DNA from: Synergistaceae bacterium
Lineage (GTDB): Bacteria; Synergistota; Synergistia; Synergistales; Synergistaceae
Assembly: GCA_030539135.1 (NCBI GenBank)
Contig: JAUNSQ010000023.1
Coordinates: 1 to 12,279, forward strand
Direction of reading: 5' to 3'
DNA length: 12,279 nt
In this document: piece after piece, positions 1-8,200 of the stretch
Layout: each line of letters opens with the position of its first letter
How positions within the stretch are numbered: the first letter of the stretch is position 1
Program-made: the position numbers and the translations under genes
The notes under the pieces: generated by a model
What the model saw: the letters and a program-made list of their open reading frames with translations, nothing else
Database searches by the model: none
Told to the model about the DNA's origin: nothing

Positions 1-25
1 CGATGCCGTCCTTCATAAGCCTTGA

Positions 26-454
26 AAGGCTCGTGAGGATGTCGATTGGCGGATAGAGGACTATATCGTAAATACTTTTGAGTGGTGCGAGACTGGCGTT
101 ACGCCGGAGATAGACAATCTGCAAAAACTCCCTAAATCACAGCTCCAATGCTATTACGACAACCTGTGGATCAGCGGCGGCCTGTTCTATTGCCGCAGCA
201 TAAAGAAATTGGATAAAGTTTTGCGCGACATACTTGAGCCTCAGGGAATAAAATCTATGCTGCACTGCGCTTTCGACGATCAGGGCGATTATTTCGGCTT
301 CATGGGCTTCGACGAGTGCAGGGATACGCGCTACTGGAGCGGACAGCAAGTAAAGGCTTTAACCGACCTCTCAAAGGTGGTCTCGCTTTTTCTGCGCAAA
401 TATAGGCTAAAATACGGAAGTTCGTTCAAAGACCTTCAAGACAGCGAATGCAAA
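26..454 (+). pseudogene. Remnant of a GAF-domain sensor protein (C-terminal part)
   Basis: An open frame runs from base 26, just after an in-frame TGA at 23-25, with no plausible ATG or ribosome binding site. Its translation has the look of GAF domains from bacterial signalling proteins: an early VNTFEWCETGVTPEIDNLQ stretch, then DDQGDYFGFMGFDECRDTRYW, then a helix (VKALTDLSKVVSLFLRKYR). GAF domains bind small ligands or mediate dimerisation and usually sit before GGDEF, EAL or kinase domains. None follows here. After about base 430 the frame runs on to a stop at 641-643, but that tail is antisense to a restriction-modification fragment and has no family resemblance. The N-terminal side is missing or frame-disrupted. 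I read this as a gene relic joined to foreign sequence. The window edge prevents saying whether a fuller gene lies upstream. Confidence 0.6.
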
Positions 455-814
455 ATTAATCGGTCGTATTATTTCGGCAGATTTTGGATCCTCCGCAATA
501 AGTTCATCTTTTTTTGCGCCGGAAATGATAAAGGCTTCGTTGCATCCAGTGAGCACGCCTCTATAAATATTTATATCCCATTCCTTGAGAGGTTTTCCCA
601 TGCGCTCTATTTTTTCTTTTATGCTCCTCTCGATTGGGGATAAAACAGACCAGCTATCGGAATTATTAAAAGAGCAATCATAGCTATGCCGCATAACATA
701 ATCGCTGGATAAACGTGTCTCAAAAAGCGCGATAGCTCGTATTCTCGGAGTCCATAGGCTGACCGTCGCGGCATTTATGAAAGAGTCGCTGTAAATTTGA
801 TGTGGCGTTGGCAT
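407..814 (-). pseudogene. Fragment of an Eco57I/TaqI-like restriction-modification protein (specificity region)
   Basis: The minus-strand frame contains WSVLSPIERSIKEKIERMG, then PLKEWDINIYRGVLTGCNEAF, then KKDELIAEDPKSAEIIRPI. This run is characteristic of the region after the methyltransferase domain in large type II/IIG enzymes of the Eco57I and PglX kind, where the TaqI-like specificity domain begins. In intact proteins RPI is normally followed by a GRDI-type motif. Here the resemblance stops abruptly near base 456 and the frame ends at 407 in unrelated residues. The first 45 residues resemble the family only weakly. The ATG at 814 has no Shine-Dalgarno sequence upstream, so the frame is an internal piece, not a small gene. 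The methyltransferase catalytic motifs (such as NPPY) are absent, so no activity is expected. It is probably what is left of a lost restriction system. Confidence 0.65.
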
Positions 815-828
815 AAACTTTTATATCA

Positions 829-869
829 GACGCAAAAACGGCGGGGATATCCCCCGCCGTTTTTGCGTC
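829..869. terminator. Intrinsic terminator, probably bidirectional, after the LysR gene
   Basis: This is a perfect 18-bp inverted repeat (829-846 with 852-869) around a 5-base loop. The GC core (cggcgggg/ccccgccg) is flanked by A5 on one side and T5 on the other, so it can work in both directions. It lies 12 bp past the stop of the minus-strand LysR gene and insulates it from the decayed region to the left. Confidence 0.85.
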
Positions 870-880
870 TTTACGTCGAT

Positions 881-1780
881 CTATTTATCCGCACTGTTCT
901 CGTTCGTCCAAAGTCCGACGAAGTACCCGGCGTTCAGGGAGAGGTATTTGTTTTTGTTGCGGATGACGTATGAGCTGCGTTCGATGTGAAAGCTCGTCTT
1001 TAGCTCGACCAGAATACCGTCCCTGAGATAGTCCGTCAGCAAGTGGCGCGAAAGGACGGCTGCGCCGACTCCTTCCGCCGCGTATTGGAGGATGTGCGGA
1101 TAGTTGACCGTCGACCATATCGGAGTCAGAGCTATCTTCTCGTTGGCCGCCAGACCTTCAAGGCTCGCTCTCGTACCCGTGCCCTTGCCCGGAATGCAGA
1201 GCCCCGCGTCGTTCAGATCCTTCAGCGAAAGAGGGAGCGAACCCTCTTTCGCGCGCCCGGCCAGCGGATGATGCGGCGAACATACCGCGACGAGGTCGTC
1301 CTTACGAAATGGGACTGCGACGAGCGACGGGATGTGCGGCTCGCCCTCGATGAGCCCAAGGTCTAGCTCGTTGAGCAGGACCATCTCTTCGATAGAGCTT
1401 CCGTGGCTCTCAGTGACGCGGATAACGGTTTCAGGGTACTTCCGATAGTAACGGTCAAGGCAGCCGCGCATGAAGCTGGTGGCTATGCCGATGCTGCATC
1501 CGACCTTGAGCTCCGCAGAGACGCTTTCGAGACGTTGGCCGTTCTCTAGCCGCTCCATCGAGAGCAGTACATTCTTCCCATCCTCCCACATCTTTTTCCC
1601 GAACGACGTCAAGTAGAGCCGATGGTCTACGCGGTCGAAGAGCTTAACGCTGTAATATTTTTCCAGCTCGCCGACCGCGCGGCTTACGGCGGGCTGCGTC
1701 ATGCAGAGTTTTTCGGCGGCCTTCGTCATACTGTTCTCTTCGCAGACCGTGCAAAATATCAGAAGATGTTTGAGCGTCAT
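881..1780 (-). CDS. LysR-type transcriptional regulator
   Basis: This is a DNA-binding regulator of 299 residues, the usual length for the family. Residues 1-60 form the winged helix-turn-helix: MTLKHLLIFCTVCEENSMTKAAEKL, then MTQPAVSRAVGELE, then LFDR and LYLTSFGK, all typical LysR signatures. From about residue 88 it has the periplasmic-binding-protein-like effector domain (LKVGCSIGIATSFM, LDLGLIEGE, VAVCSPHHPLAG, YAAEGVGAAVLS). I chose the ATG at 1780 because AAGAGG lies 8 bases upstream and the protein then begins as LysR proteins do; a GTG at 1789 would add three residues and lies on that Shine-Dalgarno. The gene is divergent from the AEC permease gene, and LysR regulators commonly control the divergent neighbour with a small-molecule co-inducer. 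The ligand cannot be read from the sequence. Confidence 0.95.
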   Translation of the reverse strand: MTLKHLLIFCTVCEENSMTKAAEKLCMTQPAVSRAVGELEKYYSVKLFDRVDHRLYLTSFGKKMWEDGKNVLLSMERLENGQRLESVSAELKVGCSIGIATSFMRGCLDRYYRKYPETVIRVTESHGSSIEEMVLLNELDLGLIEGEPHIPSLVAVPFRKDDLVAVCSPHHPLAGRAKEGSLPLSLKDLNDAGLCIPGKGTGTRASLEGLAANEKIALTPIWSTVNYPHILQYAAEGVGAAVLSRHLLTDYLRDGILVELKTSFHIERSSYVIRNKNKYLSLNAGYFVGLWTNENSADK

Positions 1781-1797
1781 GTAAGCCACCTCTTACA

Positions 1798-1836
1798 TAT
1801 CATATTTTATATGCTTATCATATATTTATATCATTT
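1798..1836. promoter_or_regulatory. Iterated TATCATAT-like sites, candidate LysR operator region
   Basis: TATCATAT occurs at 1798-1805 and 1816-1823, and TATCATTT at 1829-1836. They lie in a very AT-rich stretch directly upstream of the lysR start codon, inside the divergent lysR/AEC intergenic region. Start-to-start spacings are 18 and 13 bp. LysR proteins bind multiple sites in such regions, but I cannot align these convincingly with a T-N11-A box. AT-richness alone would produce some near repeats. No confident -35/-10 pair stands out for either gene here. Confidence 0.35.
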
Positions 1837-1904
1837 TACACATTTACACAAGAGTGGTAAATATATTTTGGCGCCGGGAATATTAATCAAAGGGGGAAGC
1901 TCTT

Positions 1905-1958
1905 ATGTTTAATATATACTGGGTAATTGAAAAGCGCAGCTTTTGGCCGTTAGTGTAG
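1905..1958 (+). CDS. Possible 17-residue leader peptide upstream of the AEC permease
   Basis: An ATG at 1905 has a good ribosome binding site (AAAGGGGGA ending 8 bases upstream). It opens a frame of 17 codons encoding MFNIYWVIEKRSFWPLV, with a TAG at 1956-1958. The peptide is rich in aromatics (2 Phe, 1 Tyr, 2 Trp). It lies 72 bp before the permease start, and a strong hairpin (1970-1999) starts 12 bases after its stop. A small hairpin (1930-1944, aaaagc-gca-gctttt) falls inside its codons. This arrangement resembles translated leaders that control a downstream gene by ribosome position. No run of one regulatory codon and no U-tract after the hairpin is present, so classical attenuation is not shown. 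It may also be a chance small ORF. Confidence 0.4.
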   Translation: MFNIYWVIEKRSFWPLV

Positions 1959-1969
1959 CCGACTCATGC

Positions 1970-1999
1970 GCGCCGCCGACGGGACGCCGTCAGCGGCGC
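1970..1999 (+). promoter_or_regulatory. Stable hairpin in the AEC leader region
   Basis: gcgccgc (1970-1976) pairs with gcggcgc (1993-1999). Inside it gacgg (1978-1982) pairs with ccgtc (1987-1991) around a GACG loop, leaving a single C-A mismatch. The following bases (tgtaataattt) are not a U-run, so it is not a standard intrinsic terminator. It lies 31 bp before the permease ATG. The segment agcgc at 1933-1937 could instead pair with gcgct at 1996-2000, giving a competing fold. Confidence 0.5.
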
Positions 2000-2030
2000 T
2001 GTAATAATTTATCTCTTCGGGGGAGTCTTT

Positions 2031-2978
2031 ATGGAAAGTATTTTGCTCAGCGTCAACACAGTTGGTCCTATCCTCATTCTTGTACTGATAGGAATAATCC
2101 TGAGGCACAGGGGGATAATAGACGACGAATTCGCCGAGAAGGCTAATAAGCTGGCATACACTTACAGCCTTCCGTTCTCGATATTCTGGGAGATATTCCA
2201 CGCCGACCTCCGTTCTGTCATCAACTACAAGCTGGTTTTCTATGCCTTCGGCTCTATCGTCGCGCTGGTCGCCCTGCTCTGCCTCACAGCTCCGCGTTTC
2301 ATCCACGGACAGAAACGCCGCGGCGCATTTATTCAGGCCTCGTTCAGGAGCAACTTCGCGATCCTCGGCTATGTCATGGGGGTGAGCGTATGCGGCGAAG
2401 CCGGGGCTCTGCCCGTCATCATGCTGATACCCATTGTCGTCACCACATACACCGTAACGAGCATCATGGTCCTTGCCGGCTTTTCTGACGGCGGGGGCGA
2501 CAAACATCTATTGCGGCGCGTAGTCAAAGCCGTGCTGACAAATCCGCTCATCTGGGGCAACGTGATAGGCATACTGTTCAATGTTTTCGCCATACCGATG
2601 CCAAAGATAGTAGCCACGTCGGTCAAATATCTCGCGGCGATGGCCGCGCCGCTCGCGCTGATAGCCATAGGAGCGCAGCTCAAACTGCCTCGGCGCAGCG
2701 ACGACCTATGCCCGCTTCTCGCATGCTGCTGCATCAAGCTCATAATAGCGCCGCTGTTCTTCGTCCTGCCCGCGATATGGATAGGGTTCAAGCCCGCGGA
2801 GCTGTGCGCGATATATCTCGCGCACTGTTCGCCGACTGGGCTCTCGTCCTATGCGATGTCCTACGGCATGGGCAGCGATTATGAGTTCACGGGGCAGGCC
2901 ATCGTCTTCAGCACGCTCTTCTCGTTCGCAACGATCTTCGTCGGCCTCTTCCTTCTGAGCAGCTTCGGCTATTTGTAA
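2031..2978 (+). CDS. AEC-family (auxin efflux carrier-like) permease
   Basis: This is an inner-membrane transporter of 315 residues, normal for the AEC family, whose members export organic acids, amino acids and related compounds. Hydrophobic segments are spread over the whole length (about ten). Family marks include the N-terminal VGPILILVLIGIILRHRGIID, then NKLAYTYSLPFSIFWEI, FRSNFAILGY at about residues 105-114, a central NPLIWGNVIGILFN, and PTGLSSYAMSYGMGSDYEF from about residue 268. The start is supported by GGGGGAG 5-6 bases upstream. The gene is divergent from a LysR gene, the likely regulator, and ends before a terminator, so it is transcribed alone. A CCC triplet of cysteines near residue 232 is unusual but lies in a membrane segment. 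The substrate is not predictable; malonate/malate-type or amino-acid efflux are both possible. Confidence 0.92.
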   Translation: MESILLSVNTVGPILILVLIGIILRHRGIIDDEFAEKANKLAYTYSLPFSIFWEIFHADLRSVINYKLVFYAFGSIVALVALLCLTAPRFIHGQKRRGAFIQASFRSNFAILGYVMGVSVCGEAGALPVIMLIPIVVTTYTVTSIMVLAGFSDGGGDKHLLRRVVKAVLTNPLIWGNVIGILFNVFAIPMPKIVATSVKYLAAMAAPLALIAIGAQLKLPRRSDDLCPLLACCCIKLIIAPLFFVLPAIWIGFKPAELCAIYLAHCSPTGLSSYAMSYGMGSDYEFTGQAIVFSTLFSFATIFVGLFLLSSFGYL

Positions 2979-3038
2979 AACGATTTTGCGCCAATCGCTC
3001 GGCTGAGCAAAAATCTCCTGCATAATATGCGTTTCGAT

Positions 3039-3067
3039 ACGGCGGCGGGCAAATCCCCCGCCGTTTT
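3039..3067 (+). terminator. Intrinsic terminator after the AEC permease
   Basis: acggcgg (3039-3045) pairs with ccgccgt (3058-3064). After a one-base C bulge, ggg pairs with ccc around a 5-base loop, and TTTT follows (3064-3067). It lies about 60 bp past the permease stop and separates it from the tetR promoter. Confidence 0.75.
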
Positions 3068-3164
3068 CTCATCCCCTCTCTCATAGCGGCAAGTTATAGA
3101 AAATTTAGACTTGTTAAACTTACGCAAAATCCCGTATTCTCCTATATTCCCCGTCAAATTTTTC

Positions 3165-3194
3165 TTGACATACATACCTGCGCGTATGTATACT
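3165..3194 (+). promoter_or_regulatory. tetR promoter with embedded TetR/AcrR-type operator
   Basis: A consensus -35 TTGACA (3165-3170) and a -10 TATACT (3189-3194) are separated by 18 bp. The spacer and the edge of the -10 are occupied by a palindrome: TACATAC (3171-3177), six bases, then GTATGTA (3184-3190). From memory the half-site matches that of the E. coli AcrR operator. Outside it, TTGACA on the left is mirrored by TGTCAA at 3194-3199, extending the dyad with a 3-base offset. Repressor bound here would cover both promoter boxes. The gene starts about 43 bp downstream. Confidence 0.8.
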
Positions 3195-3236
3195 GTCAAA
3201 GTTTCACACTACTATAGCCTGGAGAGGAGGATCGTA

Positions 3237-3875
3237 TTGCCAAGAAGGACAAAAGAAGAGGCCGAGGACACCCGCGCCAAAATACTGGACGCCGCTCTCG
3301 ATATTTTCAGCGAGAAGAATTATTCGAACGTCTCGATAGTCGAGATAGCGGATAAAGTCGGCATGACAAAGGGCGCGGTCTACTGGCATTTTAAGAACAA
3401 GAACGACATTCTCGTCAAGCTACTTGAGGATACGAGCAAGAGACACGAGCGCGATTTCATGGATATCTACGGCGCGCCGAATACAGTCGACGAACTTCGC
3501 AATTATTATGAAGAGTCTATGCGGCTCCCCTATGTCAGCAAGAAGTATATGAAGGTGCACAAGCTCATGCTGCGCAGACACGAATGGCCTGAGGATCTTC
3601 GCAACAGGGTCGATAAGCTCGCCCGCGATTCGGTGGAACGCGAGAGAAAAATGTTGGAGGAACTCATCGTCAAGGGACAGGAGCTCGGGAAGATACGCGC
3701 CGACGTGTCCCCCAACGAGATAGCGCTGCTGCTGTCGTCGGTATTTCAAGGTCTGTTCATCTTGCAGATGGTGGAGATACTGCCTCCGGATTTTTACAAG
3801 CACATGGATTTCCTGTTCAACGCTTTCACCAGGGAGCTGAACTATAAGGGAAACAGGACCGTCGGCAGAGCGTAA
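3237..3875 (+). CDS. TetR/AcrR-family repressor of the efflux operon
   Basis: This repressor of 212 residues starts at TTG 3237 behind GGAGAGGAGG. With that start it opens MPRRTKEEAEDTRAKILDAA, aligning well with AcrR-type N-termini. A longer upstream frame exists but crosses the promoter, so it is rejected. Residues about 12-60 form the TetR helix-turn-helix: ILDAALDIFSEKNY, then VSIVEIADKVGMTKGAVYWHFKNKNDIL, with the diagnostic YWHF. The rest is the all-helical ligand and dimer domain, which varies between members; AcrR-like proteins bind drugs and release DNA. It is followed 75 bp later by the adaptor, pump and channel genes on the same strand, so it is the local regulator. The palindrome inside its own promoter predicts autoregulation. 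The UUG start may keep its level low. Confidence 0.93.
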   Translation: MPRRTKEEAEDTRAKILDAALDIFSEKNYSNVSIVEIADKVGMTKGAVYWHFKNKNDILVKLLEDTSKRHERDFMDIYGAPNTVDELRNYYEESMRLPYVSKKYMKVHKLMLRRHEWPEDLRNRVDKLARDSVERERKMLEELIVKGQELGKIRADVSPNEIALLLSSVFQGLFILQMVEILPPDFYKHMDFLFNAFTRELNYKGNRTVGRA

Positions 3876-3950
3876 CGTCAAGGGCTCGCCGCGGCATAAT
3901 ATAATATATACATTAAATAGTTATCAAAGAAAGAGAAGGTGCATAAAGAA

Positions 3951-5255
3951 ATGACATCGCCAGAGGAACGCAAAGAAGAGACAACCATCGCCAGAAAGGG
4001 CGGCGCGAAGATCGTCAGGATGATCCTGATAATCGTCATCCTCGCGGCCGCGGCATACGCGGCGAAGACCGCGCTCGCCGGCAGAGCCGCTAAGAAGTCT
4101 CAGGCTCCCGCACAGATGACGTCGATAGTTACGGTCGCGCCTGTTGAAGAGGCAAACCTCGCCATCAAACGCGAATATGTCGGCAAGGTCGCGGCTATCC
4201 AGTCCGTCCAGCTCAAGACGCAGGTCGCCGGAGAGATCACAAAGGTGCATTTCAAGGAAGGCTCGTTCGTAAAGGCGGGACAGCTCCTTATTTCGATAGA
4301 CAGCCGCCAGTACTCGGCGACAGCCGCGCTGAGAAAGGCGGAAGTCGAGCAGGCAAAGGCCGCTCTCGTCAAAGCCGAGAAGTATTATAAGAGGGTCAAG
4401 GCTACAGACAGCCGCACGATATCCGCCAGCGACGCGGACACTGCGGAGAGCAGCTTCCTACAGGCAAAGGCCGCCGTCTCACAGGCGGAAGCCGCCCTCA
4501 GGCTAGCTCAGATAGACCTGATGCACACTAGGATAACATCTCCTATCACAGGCCAGATAGGCGCGGTAACATTTACAAAGGGCAACTACGTCACGCCGTC
4601 GTCGGGGGCCCTCGCTACGATAGTACAGATGGATCCTATCCGTGTGGCATTCCCGCTTCCCGACAGGGACTACCTCGACCAGCTCGAAGTCTTTAAGGAA
4701 AAGGGCTCGGTCTATAAGACAGACCTTATCCTCTCAAATGGAGCGGTATACAACGCCGAGGGCGAACGCGACTTTGAGGACAACACCGTAGGAGATACTA
4801 CGGGAACGATACTCATGCGCGTAAGGTTCAGCAACCCCGAGGGTATGCTTGTCCCGGGCGCGATGGTCCGCATCTCGACGACGCCGGTCAAGGACAAGAC
4901 GGCTCTCGTGATCCCGAAGCTAGCGCTTCTCGCCGACTCAAAGGGCGACTATGTTTACGTGGTCGACGCGAACAACACGGCACAGCAGCGCAGGATAACG
5001 CTCGGCGATGAGTACGGCACTATGCGCGAGGTCGCAAAGGGCCTGACGAAGGGCGAAAAGGTCGTAACGATCGGGCTGCAGTCGCTGCGTCCGGGCGCGG
5101 CCGTACAGATATCTGCGGCAACTGAGAAGGCCAAGACTCCGGCGGAACTCGCCGCCGTGTCAAACAGCGAACTCTCCACAGAAAAATCATCCGACGGCAA
5201 ACCGGAGTCAGCGGACAAGGCTCCGTTGGCAAAACCAGCAAAAGAGGTCAAGTAA
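3951..5255 (+). CDS. RND efflux periplasmic adaptor (membrane fusion protein)
   Basis: This adaptor of 434 residues links the RND pump to the outer-membrane channel. The ATG at 3951 is preferred because GAGAAGG lies about ten bases upstream; the GTG at 3939 overlaps that site. A single hydrophobic segment (about residues 21-38) anchors it in the inner membrane. There is no lipobox cysteine, unlike AcrA and MexA. Then come the first half of the lipoyl domain (VQLKTQVAGEITKVHFKEG, with VKAGQLLISID), an alanine-rich alpha-hairpin (about 110-180), the second lipoyl half (ITSPITGQIGAVTFTKGNYV), a beta-barrel (VRVRFSNPEGMLVPGAMVRI-like) and a membrane-proximal domain. The last ~50 residues are a Lys/Ala/Pro/Ser-rich tail, probably disordered. 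The stop is 3 bases before the pump start, indicating translational coupling. Confidence 0.95.
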   Translation: MTSPEERKEETTIARKGGAKIVRMILIIVILAAAAYAAKTALAGRAAKKSQAPAQMTSIVTVAPVEEANLAIKREYVGKVAAIQSVQLKTQVAGEITKVHFKEGSFVKAGQLLISIDSRQYSATAALRKAEVEQAKAALVKAEKYYKRVKATDSRTISASDADTAESSFLQAKAAVSQAEAALRLAQIDLMHTRITSPITGQIGAVTFTKGNYVTPSSGALATIVQMDPIRVAFPLPDRDYLDQLEVFKEKGSVYKTDLILSNGAVYNAEGERDFEDNTVGDTTGTILMRVRFSNPEGMLVPGAMVRISTTPVKDKTALVIPKLALLADSKGDYVYVVDANNTAQQRRITLGDEYGTMREVAKGLTKGEKVVTIGLQSLRPGAAVQISAATEKAKTPAELAAVSNSELSTEKSSDGKPESADKAPLAKPAKEVK

Positions 5256-5258
5256 AAA

Positions 5259-8200
5259 ATGTTCGCGTCGTTCTTTATAAAAAGACCAAAGTTTGCGATG
5301 GTCATATCTGTGCTGCTGACGCTGGCTGGGATAATATGCGCTTTCTCCCTGCCTATCGAGCAGTACCCGGAGGTCACGCCGCCTGTCATCCTAGTTCGGG
5401 CAAATTACCGCGGCGCGGCGGCCGAAGTCGTTGCAAACTCGCTTGGAGCGCCTTTGGAGGAGGTCGTCAACGGAGTCGACGGAATGATCTACATGAACTC
5501 GACGTCCGGCAACGACGGAAGCTATACGCTTGAAATAACATTTGAGACGGGAACGAACCCGGACATGGCGCTGGTCAAGGTCCAGAACAGGGTCCGCGAA
5601 GCGGAGCCGCAGCTTCCTTCGGAGGTCAAGGCGGAGGGCATCACGGTCAAGAACAGCTACTCTTCGGAGCTGGGGTTCCTTGCCCTCATCTCACCGAACG
5701 GCTCGCGCGACAATATGTTCCTGACAAACTACGCCACCAGCAATATCAAAAATTCGCTGAAACGCGTCGCGGGTATGGGAGACGTGGAAGTCTACGGCTC
5801 AAAATACAGCATCCGCGTATGGCTCGACCCCGTGCGCATGTCGGCCATGGGGCTCGGCATCTCGGACGTGTCCGCCGCTATACAGAGCCAGAACAAACAG
5901 GCGTCCATAGGTTCCATAGGGGCGACCCCGGGCAACACGGACAGTCCTCTTATCTATTCGCTCACGACCAGAGGGCGTCTCGGCACGGTCAAGGAGTTCG
6001 AGGATATCGTCGTGCGAACGACGGAACAGGGCGGACTTGTGACCCTGAAAGATATCTCAAGGATAGAGCTTGGCGGAGAAACATATAACATCTCAGGACG
6101 TATGGGCACCGGTCCGGCGGCTATGATCTCGATGAAGCAGGCCGCGGGTTCCAACGCCATCAACGTAATGAACAGCGCAAAGGTCGTGATAGACGACTTG
6201 CGCAAAAACCTCCCGGAGGACACAGAGCTAGTGCTTGGATATGACTCCACGGAGTTCGTCATGGAGACCATCAAAGAAATCATCATGACGCTGCTGATGA
6301 CGTTCCTGCTGGTCGTCCTCGTCTGCTACGTGTTCCTTCAGGACTGGCGCGTTACGCTTATCCCGGTCGTGGCCATCCCTGTCTCGCTGCTCGCGACCTT
6401 TATGGGTCTCGCGGTCCTCGGATACAGCATCAACATCCTTTCGCTGTTCGGGCTGGTCTTGGTCATAGGGACTGTCGTCGACGACGCTATCATCGTCGTC
6501 GAACGCGTGCAGTTCCTCATGGAAAGAGACGGCTCTACGCCGGAAGAAGCAACTATCCAGACTATGAAGGACGTTACAGGGCCTATGGCGGCGACGACGC
6601 TTGTCTTCCTCGCTATCTTCGTCCCAGTCGCGTTCATGGGCGGCATCACCGGCCAGATATATCGCCAGTTCGCGGTCACAATAGCATTCGCCGTCGTCTT
6701 CTCGCTCATCGTAGCTATGACGCTGAGCCCCGCCATGTGCTCGCTGCTTCTCCGCAAGGCGCACCCTGCGACAAGTGGCCCGCTGAAATGGTTCAACGAC
6801 AAGCTCAAAATTACGACGGATAAATATGTCAAGGCGTCTTACTGGCTGGCGCGCAGGACGGTCGTGACCGTCGTGCTCCTCGTCGGCATATTGGCGCTGT
6901 CCTACGGCATCTCCAAGTTGTCGCCTACGGCGTTCATCCCGGATGAAGACCAGGGCGCCATCTTTGCCTCCGTTCAGCTCCCAGAAGGAGCCACGCAGGT
7001 AAGGACAAAGGCTCTCCTCGACAGGATAATCCCTCAGATACAACAGGTAAAGGGCGTAAAACTCGTCATGAACCTCATGGGCATCAGCATTGCAGGAGGC
7101 CGCGGTGAGAACACAGGGTCGATAATACTGCCTCTGGACCATTGGTCACAGAGAAAAACGCCCGAAACGTCGCTCAACAGCATCGTCGAGAACATACGTA
7201 AGATAGCTGCGTCGGCTCCCGAGGCCCAGATAAACGTCTTCACGCCGCCAGCTATCATGGGGCTCGGCATCAGCGGAGGGCTCGACATGCGCTTGCAGTC
7301 CACCGAGGACAACGACCCTGAAAAGCTCGCTATGGTGCTTCAAAACCTGCTTATCAAGCTCAATCAGGCTCCGGAAGTCCTCTACGCGTTCAGCTCATAT
7401 ACCGCCAACACGCCGCACCTCTATTTGGATATCGACAGGAATAAGGCGGAGATGCTCGGCGTCTCGGTCGGGAACATATTCAGCACATTACAGACATACT
7501 TCGGTTCCGCGTACATCAACGACATCAACATCGGGAACCAGGTCAATAAGGTCATGATCGAGTCCGAATGGAAGTTCAGGGACAAGATAAGCAGCATCGG
7601 CAACATATTTGTAAAGGGAAAGGCTGGCAATCAGGTCCCGGTACAGAGCCTTACGGAGATCAAACAGACGCTCGCGCCTCGCTCTATCAACCGCTATAAC
7701 CTGTACCCGAGCGCGGCTATCACCATCGTCATGAAGCAGGGCTTCTCCACGGGGCAGGGCATCAAGCGCGTCGAACAGATCGACGACGACTTCCCAGCAG
7801 GTTACGAATACGAATGGTCGGGGCTGACGTATCAGGAGCAGAACGCGTCAGGACAGACCGCCGTGCTTATCGCGATCGCGCTGATCTTCGCGTATCTGTT
7901 CCTTGTCGCGCAGTATGAGAGCTGGACCGTCCCTATCCCTGTCATACTCTTCCTGCCTATCGCCCTCCTCGGAGCGTTGATAGGGGCGTGGATAATGGGG
8001 CTTTCCGTCAGCATCTACGTACAGCTTGGCATCCTGCTGCTGATAGGTCTATCGGCGAAGAACGCCATACTCGTAGTCGAGTTCGCGAAGGAACAGCATG
8101 AGGAAAACGGGCTCTCAATAATAGACGCGGCCACAGAGGCCCTCGGCGAACGTTTCCGCGCGGTCCTAATGACGGCGTTCACATGCGTCGCGGGTATGCT

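Noticed and set aside
407..814. Minus-strand frame taken as an intact small gene
   Set aside because: It has no ribosome binding site at 814, matches only the interior of a much larger enzyme family, and loses similarity before its stop.
3165..3200. Minus-strand promoter (TTGACA at 3199-3194, 17-bp spacer, TATGTA)
   Set aside because: It arises from the symmetry of the operator and points toward the 3' end of the AEC gene, where no minus-strand gene exists.
3111..3236. Longer N-terminus for the TetR protein
   Set aside because: It would place coding sequence over the -35, the operator and the -10. The TTG at 3237 has GGAGAGGAGG upstream and gives the family-typical start.
6228..7142. Long minus-strand open frame inside the RND pump gene
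   Set aside because: It is antisense to well-conserved pump sequence, its composition is extremely charged, and it has no recognisable domain.
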